A DNA stretch of 27,515 nt from UMGS1279 sp045577695 (GCA_045577695.1 JAZNIW010000014.1:1-27515); one strand, 5' to 3'. Numbered from the stretch's first letter, positions 16,620 to 25,137 are shown. A program made the numbers and translations. Notes: generated by a model from the sequence alone, not told the origin.

Positions 16620-18101
16620 TTAGCGGTGGTAGAGTTTTTTGGTTTGGTATTGCGGTTCGTAGGTGATATGAACACCCAGTTTGCGGAAAACATTTTCATC
16701 CACACTCGATAAAATGACGGAGGAATGAGCTTCGCAATTTTTGAGCTTGGCCAGCTGTTCTACCGCGGATGCCGCAACGGGACTGGTTGCCCCACAAATG
16801 GAAAGGGCGATTAGCACCTCATCGGTGTGAAGGCGGGGATTATGGTTGCCCATATATTCGGTCTTTAAGGTTTGAATCGGTTCAATAACAACGTGGGAGA
16901 TTAGGTCCATATCCTTTGAAATGCCGCCGAGTTTTTTTAAGGCGTTGAGCAAAACGGCGGCCGAGGCTCCCAGCAGAGAAGAGGTTTTTCCGGTGACGAT
17001 TTCTCCATCTTCAAATTGCAAAGCAACGGCGGGAGCACCGGTTTCTTCTGCTTTTTTTAAAGCAGCGGCTACCACCGGACGATCGGCCGTGGTGATGCCC
17101 ATTTGGCTCATTAAAAGTTCCAGTTTACCAACTTCCTGTGGTTCGGAAAACCCTTGACGCACATTGCAACAGGCCTTGTAGTAACGGCGTAAGACTTCTT
17201 GTCGGCAGGCATCGGTGACGGCCTCGTCGTCAAAAATGCAGTAACCGGCCATATTTACACCCATATCGGTAGGACTTTTGTAGGGAGATTTTCCCATAAT
17301 ACGCTCCATCATGGCATTGAGCACGGGAAAAATTTCAATATCTCGGTTGTAGTTGACGGTAGTTTCGCCGTAGGCCTCTAAATGGTAGGAGTCAATCATA
17401 TTCACGTCGTTTAAATCGGCGGTGGCGGCTTCGTAGGCTAAGTTGACGGGGTGCTTTAAGGGGATATTCCAAATGGGGAAGGTTTCAAACTTGGCATATC
17501 CGGCCTTAATACCGCGCTTATTATCGTGATACAGTTGTGAGAGACAGGTGGCCATTTTGCCGCTACCGGGGCCGGGGGCGGTGACCACGATGAGGGAGCG
17601 AGAGGTTTCAATATAATCGTTTTTGCCGAAACCGTCGTCGCTAACAATCAGCGGAATGTTCGAGGGATAATCGGCAATCGGATAGTGTTTATAAACCTGT
17701 ACGCCAAGGGAACGAAGGCGCTTTTCAAAAACATCGGCGGCGTGTTGACCGTTGTAGCAGGTAATCACCACGCTACCGACAAACAACCCAATACCGCGAA
17801 AGGCGTCAATCAGGCGAAGAGTGTCCAGATCGTAGGTGATGCCAAGATCCCCACGGCGCTTGTTTTTCTCAATGGCATCGGCGTTGATGACAATGACGAT
17901 TTCAGCTTGGTCTTTTAGTTGCATCAACATATGAACTTTGCTGTCGGGTGCGAAACCGGGCAACACGCGGGAGGCGTGAAAATCGTCAAAGAGTTTGCCG
18001 CCGAATTCCATATATAGTTTGCCGCCAAACTTTTCAATGCGGTCGCGAATCTGTTGCGATTGCAGGCGGATATATTTTTCATTATCAAAGCCGATTTTCA
18101 T
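16620..18101 (-). CDS. DUF1846 (UPF0371) family protein
   Basis: 493 residues, the family's usual length. Starts MKIGFDNEKYIRLQSQQIRDR and carries the family blocks VLPGFAPDSKVHMLMQL, RGDLGITYDLDTLRLID and a glycine-rich loop VVTAPGPGSGKMATCLSQ around residues 173-190 that resembles a nucleotide-binding P-loop; near the C-terminus lies NPRLHTDEVLIALSICG. No membrane segment or signal peptide, so cytosolic. Members are common in Clostridia and some streptococci; the biochemical role is not established as far as I know, and I do not assign one. ATG at 18099-18101 has only a G-rich stretch (GGGGGC) about ten nt upstream. Monocistronic, with a promoter upstream and a hairpin downstream. Confidence 0.9.
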   Translation of the reverse strand: MKIGFDNEKYIRLQSQQIRDRIEKFGGKLYMEFGGKLFDDFHASRVLPGFAPDSKVHMLMQLKDQAEIVIVINADAIEKNKRRGDLGITYDLDTLRLIDAFRGIGLFVGSVVITCYNGQHAADVFEKRLRSLGVQVYKHYPIADYPSNIPLIVSDDGFGKNDYIETSRSLIVVTAPGPGSGKMATCLSQLYHDNKRGIKAGYAKFETFPIWNIPLKHPVNLAYEAATADLNDVNMIDSYHLEAYGETTVNYNRDIEIFPVLNAMMERIMGKSPYKSPTDMGVNMAGYCIFDDEAVTDACRQEVLRRYYKACCNVRQGFSEPQEVGKLELLMSQMGITTADRPVVAAALKKAEETGAPAVALQFEDGEIVTGKTSSLLGASAAVLLNALKKLGGISKDMDLISHVVIEPIQTLKTEYMGNHNPRLHTDEVLIALSICGATSPVAASAVEQLAKLKNCEAHSSVILSSVDENVFRKLGVHITYEPQYQTKKLYHR

Positions 18102-18166
18102 AACTCTGTAGCCCCCGAAATGTAATAAAACGCCTTTTTAAAAAAGACAAAAACTTACCTATATTA

Positions 18167-18195
18167 AGTATACAACAGTGCAACATCGGTTGCAA
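18167..18195 (-). promoter_or_regulatory. Promoter of the DUF1846 gene
   Basis: On the minus strand TTGCAA (18190-18195), 17-bp spacer, TATACT (18167-18172), about 65 bp before the ATG. Confidence 0.6.
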
Positions 18196-18472
18196 GGGGA
18201 AAAACAGAAAAAATTCAATTTCCTTTTTGTGAAAAATGCCCTTTGTGAAAATGAAAAGAAACAACGAAAGTGAGACTTACTCTAAAGGACAGTAAAAAAG
18301 ATGCACGAAAATCTCGTGCATCTTTTGCTTTTGTCTCATACCGTAACGAGCAGGTGAGTACCGATATCCCCGATGATAATATCTCCCTGACATTACAGCA
18401 TAATAAAATTGTGGCTCTTTTAAAAATAAAAAATGGGGGAGAGGCGAAGGCAAACAATAACGGTTTTAGAAT
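18196..18472. other. Intergenic stretch between DUF1846 and MerR genes
   Basis: Apart from the terminator at 18296-18326 I recognise nothing. A + strand open frame of 68 codons (18270-18476) runs through the hairpin and has no ribosome binding site, so I do not call it. Confidence 0.4.
18296..18326. terminator. Bidirectional hairpin terminator
   Basis: 13-bp stem (18296-18308 with 18314-18326), loop AAATC. The minus strand continues with CTTTTTTACTG, so it best serves the MerR gene, whose stop is about 150 nt upstream. Confidence 0.75.
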
Positions 18473-19210
18473 TTAACGGTTGTTCGTGCCTTTCTTTTCG
18501 TCATACACCTCAATGCACAGCCCTTTATGAGCGCACTTCGGGCAAGTAAGACGGCGCATTTTTGGCGTATGATATGCCCAAAACATTTCTTTGAAGCGCG
18601 GTTTGAATATTTCGTGACATTCGGGGCAGATATAGGCAACGCGCTTATAGTAGAAAATGGATATGGTAATGCCCCACGGAATTGCAACACATACCCAAAT
18701 AATAAATAACCACCAAAGTCCGCGCGCGAGCCAAAGGACAATGGCAGTCCATTGCAGTGCGGTCACGGGAATTCCCGTAAGAATCATAAGCCAACGCATT
18801 TTTGCAAGTTCTTTTTTTTGTTTCATAATGTGTGCTATATCACCGATAGATTCAACGGAGAAAGTTTCCATCTCTTTGAGTTCACGTTTAATGGTCTCTA
18901 TGATGCTGAGTTTCTTCTGTTCATTGGATATTGCTTCCCGAAGTTCTTGCGCTTGCTGGTCAAGAAGAACGGAAATAATTTTTTCGGGATACTCCTCCGC
19001 AAACAACTCGCCGATGCTTTTGATAGGAATTCCGGCTTCACGCAGAAAACAGATAATCCGCATCCGCTTTAGATCCTCTTCGGAATAAAGGCGACGACCA
19101 CCTTCCGACAGTTCGCTCGGCACAAGAATGTGTCGTGAATCATAATATTGCACCGTTCTGACAGATACGCCGCAGAGCTTGGCGATTTCTCCTGTTGTAT
19201 ACTTTGACAT
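18473..19210 (-). CDS. MerR family regulator with membrane segments and zinc ribbon
   Basis: 245 residues. Seen: an N-terminal MerR winged helix (YTTGEIAKLCGVSVRTVQYYD, RRLYSEEDLKRM) of about 70 residues, a helical dimerisation stretch to about 140, two hydrophobic segments (about 142-163 and 167-190), then a zinc-ribbon-like C-terminus with CPECH and CPKC. The membrane segments sit where classical MerR proteins bind ligand, so this is likely a membrane-tethered one-component sensor. ATG at 19208-19210 is chosen because GAGGAGGTG precedes it by a proper distance; a GTG three codons upstream lies inside that site. Next to the ABC exporter operon on the same strand, so a role in controlling it or itself is plausible. 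Signal unknown. Confidence 0.88.
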   Translation of the reverse strand: MSKYTTGEIAKLCGVSVRTVQYYDSRHILVPSELSEGGRRLYSEEDLKRMRIICFLREAGIPIKSIGELFAEEYPEKIISVLLDQQAQELREAISNEQKKLSIIETIKRELKEMETFSVESIGDIAHIMKQKKELAKMRWLMILTGIPVTALQWTAIVLWLARGLWWLFIIWVCVAIPWGITISIFYYKRVAYICPECHEIFKPRFKEMFWAYHTPKMRRLTCPKCAHKGLCIEVYDEKKGTNNR

Positions 19211-19236
19211 AGCTTTCACCTCCTCACGCGGTTCAT

Positions 19237-19279
19237 TTTATATTATTACGCAGCGTAACAAGCAATACCTTACGTAAGG
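19237..19279 (-). promoter_or_regulatory. MerR promoter with palindromic operator in the spacer
   Basis: On the minus strand TTGCTT (19260-19265), 17-bp spacer, TATAAA (19237-19242). The spacer contains a perfect dyad TTACGC-A-GCGTAA (19246-19258). A second perfect palindrome, CCTTACGTAAGG (19268-19279), lies just upstream and shares the TTACG half site. Placement between -35 and -10 is typical of MerR operators. Confidence 0.65.
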
Positions 19280-19301
19280 GGATTTTTTGAAAAATTCTTA
19301 T

Positions 19302-20033
19302 TTATTGTTTTTTCATTTGTCGCAAGAACAATAATACTGCGAATATAAGCAGTATTACGGTATAACCAAGAACCCACCATATATGAGGGAAAATCCCTGC
19401 AAAATCACCCGCAAGTATCGCTCGTTCCATATCTACAGCGTGAACAAACGGAAGTGCGTATGCCGTCTTCTTAAAAGCACCACCCACAAGGTTAAGATCG
19501 AACCAAACACCGGACAGCCAGGCGGAAAGATTGGTAAGCAAAGCACCGCAAATGCCGCCAACCTGTTTATCGTTCAGTATACTTCCGCAAAGAAGTCCCA
19601 AAGCGATGTAAAGAAGGGAAATGGGAATAATGGATACGATAGCGTACAAAATGTTTACACCGATTTTGAGTCCGAGAAGGATTGCGGCAATATAGCAGAT
19701 ACTGCATTGAGCAACAGAAATCGGAATAATGGGTAAAGTGTAACCCAGAATGAAATCGATCGGGGTCATTGGTGTTGTATATAAACGCTCAAGCAATAAA
19801 CTATTTCTGTCTTTTGCGATAATGGTTGCTGAAAATAAAGTCATAAATGCTAACCCGAAAACGGTTATACCCGGGGCTAAGTGCTGTATTTCAAACAGCT
19901 TTACAGGGATATTTGCTTGTATAGCACTTAATAATAAAATTAAAACAAGGGGAAAGCCGAGCCCGAAGAAAAGAGTTAGCGGATCTCGTAATAACTCTTT
20001 TGTATTTCTGTTTGCAAATGCCAGCATTCTCAT
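19302..20033 (-). CDS. ABC-2 type exporter permease
   Basis: 243-residue membrane subunit of an ABC-2 exporter. Seen: an N-terminal cytoplasmic helix (RNTKELLRDPLTLFFGLGFP), six hydrophobic segments, and a LERLYTTPM-type motif after the second, typical of drug/daunorubicin or Nod-factor-type ABC-2 permeases. The start is ATG at 20031-20033, overlapping the ATPase stop as ATGA with GGGGTGA upstream, so translation is coupled; a longer in-frame start at 20057 lies inside the ATPase gene. Works with the ATPase encoded just upstream. Substrate unknown; drug or peptide export is likely from the family and the TetR neighbour. Confidence 0.9.
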   Translation of the reverse strand: MRMLAFANRNTKELLRDPLTLFFGLGFPLVLILLLSAIQANIPVKLFEIQHLAPGITVFGLAFMTLFSATIIAKDRNSLLLERLYTTPMTPIDFILGYTLPIIPISVAQCSICYIAAILLGLKIGVNILYAIVSIIPISLLYIALGLLCGSILNDKQVGGICGALLTNLSAWLSGVWFDLNLVGGAFKKTAYALPFVHAVDMERAILAGDFAGIFPHIWWVLGYTVILLIFAVLLFLRQMKKQ

Positions 20034-20779
20034 TTCGTCACCCCCCGCACATACCACACAAAGGCTTGTTCAAAACTGTCTGTACCTGCCGCTTTTTTTA
20101 TCTTATCCGCGGTATCACAAATAAGAAGCTTGCCATCTTTCATAATTGCAATACGGTCTGACAAAGCCTCTGCCTCTTCCATATAATGTGTTGTAAGTAC
20201 AATGGTAGTTTTCCCTTTAAGAGAACAAATTAAATCCCACAGATCACGTCGGGCCAGCACATCAAGACCAAGCGTAGGTTCGTCAAGGAACAATATTTCC
20301 GGTTCGCGGATAAGCGCCATAGCAATGCTCAGTCTTCGTTGCCAGCCACCGGAGAGTTTACCTGCCTTTTTCTTGCGAACCGATTCCAGTCTAAGCAGTT
20401 CAGTAAGCTCTGCAATTTTTGCATTTTGCTTGCTCTTTGCAAAACCGTGAACGCCGCACATCAGTTCAAGATTCTCCTGAACCGAAAGTCCGGGTGCAAC
20501 TGCAGTTTCCTGCGGAGAAACGGCTATAAGCGATTTCACGGCGGCAGCGTCTTTGCAAATGCTTTTCCCATTCAGAAAAGCGTCTCCGCTTGTTGGTTGT
20601 GTAAGGCAGGACAGCATTTTAATAGTGGTACTCTTGCCCGCACCGTTTACACCAAGCAACGAGAACAGTTCACCTTTGCGCACCGAAAGACGAAGATTAT
20701 CTACCGCAACAACATCTTTATATTTTTTGGTTAAACCATCTATTCGAATAGCGTCCAATTGTTTTTCACTCCATTCCAA
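20030..20779 (-). CDS. ABC exporter ATP-binding protein
   Basis: 249-residue nucleotide-binding subunit of the ABC-2 exporter. Seen in order: Walker A GVNGAGKST (about 43-51), Q-loop in AVSPQE, signature LSGGWQRR (Trp in the fourth place instead of the common Q/M), Walker B ILFLDEPT, D-loop LGLD and the switch histidine in LTTHYMEEAE. It closely follows the CcmA/DrrA-type pattern. Its ATG overlaps the last 14 nt of the TetR gene, and its stop overlaps the permease start, so the three genes form one translationally coupled unit. Confidence 0.94.
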   Translation of the reverse strand: MEWSEKQLDAIRIDGLTKKYKDVVAVDNLRLSVRKGELFSLLGVNGAGKSTTIKMLSCLTQPTSGDAFLNGKSICKDAAAVKSLIAVSPQETAVAPGLSVQENLELMCGVHGFAKSKQNAKIAELTELLRLESVRKKKAGKLSGGWQRRLSIAMALIREPEILFLDEPTLGLDVLARRDLWDLICSLKGKTTIVLTTHYMEEAEALSDRIAIMKDGKLLICDTADKIKKAAGTDSFEQAFVWYVRGVTK

Positions 20780-21326
20780 ATTGTTTCAAAAGCCCTTGAT
20801 AGGAATCGGTGAGCATTTTGCTGATAAGATCCCAATCAAGATCAAAAAATCCGGTTGCAAGCATAGTGGCAATTCCGTGAACGTACGCCCACATTTCAAG
20901 GTGGAATAGCTTTGCATCTACTCCGCTAAGACCCGTATTATTGTGAATAATGGATTCCATTTCGTCCGTTTGTTTTGTTGTTTTCGGAATGGATTCGCCG
21001 GACCGGTCGCGCATATATAAGAGTTTGAATAACTCTTTTTCCTCTTTGGCAAAGCGTATGTAGGCCATACCGGTTGCCTTGTAAGCAGGAAACTCTTCGC
21101 GATCGATTTCTTGTTGCGTATATGCTTGACACAATATATCCGCTTTTTCAACAACGGCAAGACGCAGCTCATCCATCGTAACAAAGTTAGAGAACATCGG
21201 TTGTGTAGAGCAATTTAATGCAGAAGCTATCGTTCTTGCATTGATTGCCTGTGCCCCCTTATTACGCACAATATCAACGGCGGCATTTATAATCTCTTCT
21301 TTTGTCACTTTAACTTTAGGCGGCAT
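20766..21326 (-). CDS. TetR/AcrR family regulator of the ABC exporter
   Basis: 186 residues. Seen: an N-terminal TetR helix-turn-helix (ITKEEII-like start, AVDIVRNKGAQAINARTIA, then the recognition helix around CSTQPMFSNF) and a helical ligand-binding region with TetR_C-like WAYVHGIATMLATGF. The ATG at 21324-21326 has an excellent AAGGAGGTG site. First gene of the operon, overlapping the ATPase gene by 14 nt, so it probably autoregulates and represses the exporter until an inducer binds. Inducer unknown. Confidence 0.9.
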   Translation of the reverse strand: MPPKVKVTKEEIINAAVDIVRNKGAQAINARTIASALNCSTQPMFSNFVTMDELRLAVVEKADILCQAYTQQEIDREEFPAYKATGMAYIRFAKEEKELFKLLYMRDRSGESIPKTTKQTDEMESIIHNNTGLSGVDAKLFHLEMWAYVHGIATMLATGFFDLDWDLISKMLTDSYQGLLKQFGME

Positions 21327-21363
21327 AGGGCACCTCCTTAAAATAGCTTATGTTATATATCGA

Positions 21364-21398
21364 ATGATATTTTATCATAGATTGACTTCAATGTCAAT
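21364..21398 (-). promoter_or_regulatory. TetR-ABC operon promoter with two dyads
   Basis: On the minus strand TTGACA (21392-21397), 17-bp spacer, TAAAAT (21369-21374). Dyad ATGAT-N5-ATCAT (21364-21378) covers the -10, and dyad ATTGAC-N6-GTCAAT (21381-21398) covers the -35. Either could be the TetR operator. Confidence 0.65.
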
Positions 21399-21529
21399 GG
21401 GTTTGGCAACGATGTCAAATAGAAATATAAATTCGCTCTACCGAAATCGGCAGGGCGATAGATTTGTATTATTAACCTCATTCCTTACACAAGGGCATAA
21501 CAATATTTGGAAAATTGGATAAAAATTCA

Positions 21530-21558
21530 TTGACGAAAAATAAATTTTATGTTAAAAT
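21530..21558 (+). promoter_or_regulatory. Promoter of the CotH-VTC-DUF4956 cluster
   Basis: TTGACG (21530-21535), 17-bp spacer, TAAAAT (21553-21558) with extended -10 TG at 21550-21551, about 31 bp before the CotH ATG. This is a vegetative-type promoter, not an obvious sigma-K or sigma-E one. Confidence 0.7.
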
Positions 21559-21589
21559 AAAACAATTGATATTTTAAGGAGATGTTCCA

Positions 21590-23581
21590 ATGAAATTACA
21601 ACACAAAATTTTGATCTGCGTTGCGGCTGTTTTTGTGGTTGTTTCGATTGTTTTAACCATCGTTTTTGTCACTCGTCCAAAGGATGCAGAAACGGTAGAT
21701 GCTTCCAGTCGAGTAGAAATCAATGAGCAGGAATCTTCCGAAGAAAGTTCTTCCAAAGAAACTTTAATGGGGGGCGGGTCTTCATCCGCATCCAAAAAAC
21801 AATCGGGGAACAAATCAAACAGTGCAAGCAGTTCTGATAAACTGCCCACGAATGTTAAGGTTTTAAACAACCCTAAGGGCTGGACTGCGAGTTCGGATAA
21901 AACCCACAACTCCTCCAATTACAAATGGCCGTCCATTTCGCCTATCGATGCTCAAGCCGGTGTTCCCATTATCGAAAAAAGCGGCGGAACAGGCAGCGGT
22001 CTTATCACCGAATTCGTATTTATGCAGAATATTAACCGAAATCTGCCTTTCTCGGTGGAGTGTAATATTTCGGGTAATAAAATCACCGCGCTTTTGCCTG
22101 CAGGCACGCATATTAATGCCTTACGGCCCGAATTTACCGTCAATGCCGACAAGGTATGGTACGGAAAAACCGAGATTAAAAGCGGCAGAGTAGCCTTTAA
22201 CTTTACCGTTCCCGTTGAGATTATGGTAGAAAAAGGCGGTAAAAAAACCAAATACACCATATATGTTATGACCCTTAATACAGGACTTCCCTCAATGTCG
22301 ATAAACACCGCCGATTTCGAAGACATTATCAGCAAAACCGAATACAAAAAATGCACCGTTTTCGCAGGTGGCGGAAATTCCTCCTACGGCAATTACTCAT
22401 TTGCTAAAAATCAGTACATAAATGCATCGGCATCCATTAAAGGGCGCGGATGGACCAGTTGGTACTATTATCCCAAAAAAAGTTACACTTTGAAGTTTGA
22501 AAAAAAGCAGAAGATGCTGGGCCTTCCCGCACATACCGAGTGGGTGCTTTCGGCAAACTTTGCCGACCGCTCTCTTATACGCAATGCCGTTGCAATGGAA
22601 CTTGCGCATAATTTAGGCTCTGAGACGGTAATGGATGTCCGGTTTGTGGATTTGTGGGTAAACGGCTTCTATGCCGGCAACTATCAGCTTATTGAAAAGG
22701 TTGAGGTTAGCAAAAGCAGGGTGGATATCACCAAATTTAAAGAAAATCTTGCCCCTGAAAAGATTGGTTATATTATTGAAACCAACGGCCACAACAAGGC
22801 ATATGGCGAGTTTGGAACATGGACAAACGGTCTGGATGCCGACCGTCCTTCAAAATGGAAGAAGCTGAACCACGCTATTACTCTTGACCCCATAAGCGGC
22901 GATATGTTCTTCGATTCTTTGCACTATTCCGGCATCATTTTCAATATAAACAAGCCGTCCGATACCAAATTGCTGGCACTGAGCAAAACCAAACAGCTGA
23001 AATACCTTGAATACATTTATAATTATATGGATGATACCGAAGCGGCTATAAAATCTCGTAATTTCGCTGAGGCTTCCAAGTATCTGGATATGGAAGCCAT
23101 GGCAAAGTGGTACATTGTTGAGGAACTAGCAATGAACACCGACTCCCAGCTGCATTGCTCCTGCTATATGTACAAGGATGCGGGCGGAAAGCTTAAAATG
23201 GGTCCCGTATGGGACTTTGACCTGGGACTTGGTAACGGCAATTATGCAAATGAAAACATAAAGAATAACACCTACCTTGACAACACCCGCTGGTTTGCCG
23301 ATTTAATGGCGATGCCTCAATTCAAGGCTATTGTAAAACAGGTATGGCAAAAATCAAAAACCAAGGTTAATGCACTTCCGAGTTTTGTGGACAAAACCTC
23401 AAAAATGATAAACAAATCTCAGGCGGTTAACTTTGAATTGTGGGAGATTACCGAGCCCGCCGTGCATACCTACACGCGCACCACCCAACAGATGGATAAT
23501 TACAAAGATCAGGTTTCCTATCTGCGCCAATTTGTTTCGGACAGAATAAACTATATGGATAAGAAAATATTAAGCTGGTAA
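21590..23581 (+). CDS. CotH kinase family protein, membrane-anchored
   Basis: 663 residues. Seen: one N-terminal membrane segment or uncleaved signal (about 7-28), a Ser/Lys-rich spacer (30-85), a beta-sandwich-like region (about 130-235), then the CotH kinase domain (about 250-570) with KGRGWTSW and PKKSYTLKF, WVLSANFADRSLIRNAVA, LWVNGFYAGNYQLIEKVE, and metal-binding D542-F-D544 in GPVWDFDLGLG. CotH proteins are atypical protein kinases; B. subtilis CotH phosphorylates spore coat proteins. Here the domain faces outside the membrane and comes with VTC and DUF4956 genes, so spore coat is not certain. The key Asp residues appear intact. AAGGAG precedes the ATG by 8 nt. Longer than CotH (about 360) because of the N-terminal additions. 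Confidence 0.92.
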   Translation: MKLQHKILICVAAVFVVVSIVLTIVFVTRPKDAETVDASSRVEINEQESSEESSSKETLMGGGSSSASKKQSGNKSNSASSSDKLPTNVKVLNNPKGWTASSDKTHNSSNYKWPSISPIDAQAGVPIIEKSGGTGSGLITEFVFMQNINRNLPFSVECNISGNKITALLPAGTHINALRPEFTVNADKVWYGKTEIKSGRVAFNFTVPVEIMVEKGGKKTKYTIYVMTLNTGLPSMSINTADFEDIISKTEYKKCTVFAGGGNSSYGNYSFAKNQYINASASIKGRGWTSWYYYPKKSYTLKFEKKQKMLGLPAHTEWVLSANFADRSLIRNAVAMELAHNLGSETVMDVRFVDLWVNGFYAGNYQLIEKVEVSKSRVDITKFKENLAPEKIGYIIETNGHNKAYGEFGTWTNGLDADRPSKWKKLNHAITLDPISGDMFFDSLHYSGIIFNINKPSDTKLLALSKTKQLKYLEYIYNYMDDTEAAIKSRNFAEASKYLDMEAMAKWYIVEELAMNTDSQLHCSCYMYKDAGGKLKMGPVWDFDLGLGNGNYANENIKNNTYLDNTRWFADLMAMPQFKAIVKQVWQKSKTKVNALPSFVDKTSKMINKSQAVNFELWEITEPAVHTYTRTTQQMDNYKDQVSYLRQFVSDRINYMDKKILSW

Positions 23582-23597
23582 ATGTTATAAAGACAAT

Positions 23598-23737
23598 GCG
23601 ACAAAGTCGCTGTACGCTTGCCGCAAGGCAATGTTCACTATAAAAGGTACACTCGTTTTCGTAAACAGTGTACCTTTCACCTGATGGTGAAAAGGTAGCC
23701 GGTTGCTTCGTAAACGCTCAAACGCGTTGCGTTTTTT
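23598..23737 (+). other. Chain of five stem-loops between the CotH and VTC genes
   Basis: Consecutive perfect stems: GCGAC-AAA-GTCGC (23598-23610); TTGCC-GCAA-GGCAA with a GNRA loop (23618-23631); an 11-bp stem AAAGGTACACT/AGTGTACCTTT with a 13-nt loop (23643-23677); TCACC-TGAT-GGTGA (23677-23690); and AAACGC/GCGTTT (23712-23734), followed by TTT and, a few nt on, the VTC ribosome binding site. TTCGTAAAC occurs twice. It could be a structured leader, attenuator or small mobile repeat. Confidence 0.6.
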
Positions 23738-23750
23738 AAGGGGTGAGTAT

Positions 23751-24479
23751 TTGGCAAAGGCAAAATTCACATACACCTTTCGTAGGTATGAGAAAAAATA
23801 TTACATAACCAACGAGCAGGCAGAGGCTCTGCTTTTCAAAATCGGCGACCGTATGGCGCCCGATGAATTTGGCGAAACGGTAATCTGCAATCTTTATTAT
23901 GATACCTACGATTATCTTTTAATCCGCCGCTCGCTGGATAAACCTCTCTATAAGGAAAAACTGCGACTTCGCTGTTACGGCGTGCCGAATGATGGCTCAA
24001 CTGCCTTTATAGAAATTAAGAAAAAATTTGCAAAGGTAGTTTACAAAAGACGGCTGGATACCACCTACCAAAGGGCGGTCAATTACCTTAAAACGGGGGA
24101 TATTGACACATCAGGACAGATTAAAAATGAACTCGATTGGTTTTTAAAAAGTTACAAAAATTTAGCTCCTTCAACCGCCGTTTTTTACACCCGAAAGGCG
24201 TTTTTCGACAAAGAAAATCCCGAGCTTCGAATCACGGTAGACAAGGATATTATGTGGCGTAGGGAGGATTTGGATTTAACCCTCGGTGCCTATGGTGAGC
24301 GGCTTATAGATGAGAATTATCGTTTGCTTGAAATTAAAATTCCGGGTGTTATGCCTGTTTGGCTTGCCCATATTTTAAGTGAGCTTAACATTTTCCCCAA
24401 CTCTTTTTCAAAATACGGAAAAGCTTTTTTAAGTTACAATAAAGAAATTTCTATGTTTGGAGGTGCCAAAAATGTTTAA
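23751..24479 (+). CDS. VTC domain (polyphosphate polymerase-like) protein
   Basis: 242 residues forming a triphosphate-tunnel fold of the VTC type. Seen: the basic/acid tunnel motifs FRRYEKKYYI, KLRLRCYG, FIEIKKKF, VYKRR, TRKAFF, LRITVDKDI and LLEIKIPG, which hold the Lys/Arg/Glu residues expected to line the tunnel. In yeast Vtc4 such a domain makes polyphosphate from ATP. No membrane segment, so cytosolic. The start is taken as TTG at 23751 because AAGGGGTGAG precedes it; an upstream in-frame TTG at 23703 lies inside the stem-loop region. It overlaps the DUF4956 gene by 8 nt. Polymerase activity is inferred from the fold; a pyrophosphate-sensing role is possible. Confidence 0.9.
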   Translation: MAKAKFTYTFRRYEKKYYITNEQAEALLFKIGDRMAPDEFGETVICNLYYDTYDYLLIRRSLDKPLYKEKLRLRCYGVPNDGSTAFIEIKKKFAKVVYKRRLDTTYQRAVNYLKTGDIDTSGQIKNELDWFLKSYKNLAPSTAVFYTRKAFFDKENPELRITVDKDIMWRREDLDLTLGAYGERLIDENYRLLEIKIPGVMPVWLAHILSELNIFPNSFSKYGKAFLSYNKEISMFGGAKNV

Positions 24480-25137
24480 TTCTATTATTCAAAACAACAT
24501 TACAACATTTTCCTTTTTTATTTGCATTTTGGTGTCGCTTGTTTTGGGAGCGGTTATTGCCCTTAGCTATACCTTTCGCAGTCAGTATTCCAAAAACTTT
24601 GTTTTAACACTGGCTTTGCTCCCCGCCATTGTTCAGATGGTTATTATGATGGTAAACGGTAACATCGGTGTTGGCGTGGCGGTTGCGGGGGCCTTCAGCC
24701 TTGTCAGATTTCGCTCTGTACCGGGTAACGCAAGGGAAATCGGCAGCGTATTTTTAAGTATGGCGGTCGGTCTTGCAACGGGTATGGGCTTTATATGGGT
24801 TGCGGCGCTTTTTACCGCAATCATTGTTGCGCTAACCTTCTTTTACACTCTTGTCGGACTTGGTTCAACAAAATCCGCCGAGCGCGAGCTTAAAATCACT
24901 ATTCCTGAAAACATCGATTTTACCAATCTTTTTGACGATGTATTTAAGGAGTACACCACCTTTTATGAGCTTGTTCGCGTGCGCACCGTGAATATGGGTA
25001 GCCTTTTTCAGTTGGTCTATAAGGTAAGACTCCGCGATGTAAGCAAAACCAAGGAGTTTTTAGATACCCTTCGTTGCCGTAACGGAAATCTGGATATCGT
25101 TTGCTCCCTCCCCGCCTACGGAAAAGAGGAGCTATAA
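24472..25137 (+). CDS. DUF4956 membrane protein
   Basis: 221 residues: three or four transmembrane segments in the first 125 residues (one rich in small residues, NGNIGVGVAVAGAFSLVRFRS), then a soluble ferredoxin-like C-terminal domain of about 90 residues. This is the DUF4956 pattern, related to the MgtC/YhiD type of membrane domain with its conserved FSLVRFR motif. GGAGGTGCC precedes the ATG at 24472, which overlaps the VTC gene end, so the two are translationally coupled. DUF4956 proteins regularly accompany VTC and CotH genes; the likely idea is a membrane partner of the cytosolic VTC protein. Function not established. Confidence 0.88.
   Translation: MFNSIIQNNITTFSFFICILVSLVLGAVIALSYTFRSQYSKNFVLTLALLPAIVQMVIMMVNGNIGVGVAVAGAFSLVRFRSVPGNAREIGSVFLSMAVGLATGMGFIWVAALFTAIIVALTFFYTLVGLGSTKSAERELKITIPENIDFTNLFDDVFKEYTTFYELVRVRTVNMGSLFQLVYKVRLRDVSKTKEFLDTLRCRNGNLDIVCSLPAYGKEEL

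Noticed and set aside
18270..18476. 68-codon + strand open frame
   Set aside because: Runs through the terminator hairpin and lacks a ribosome binding site.
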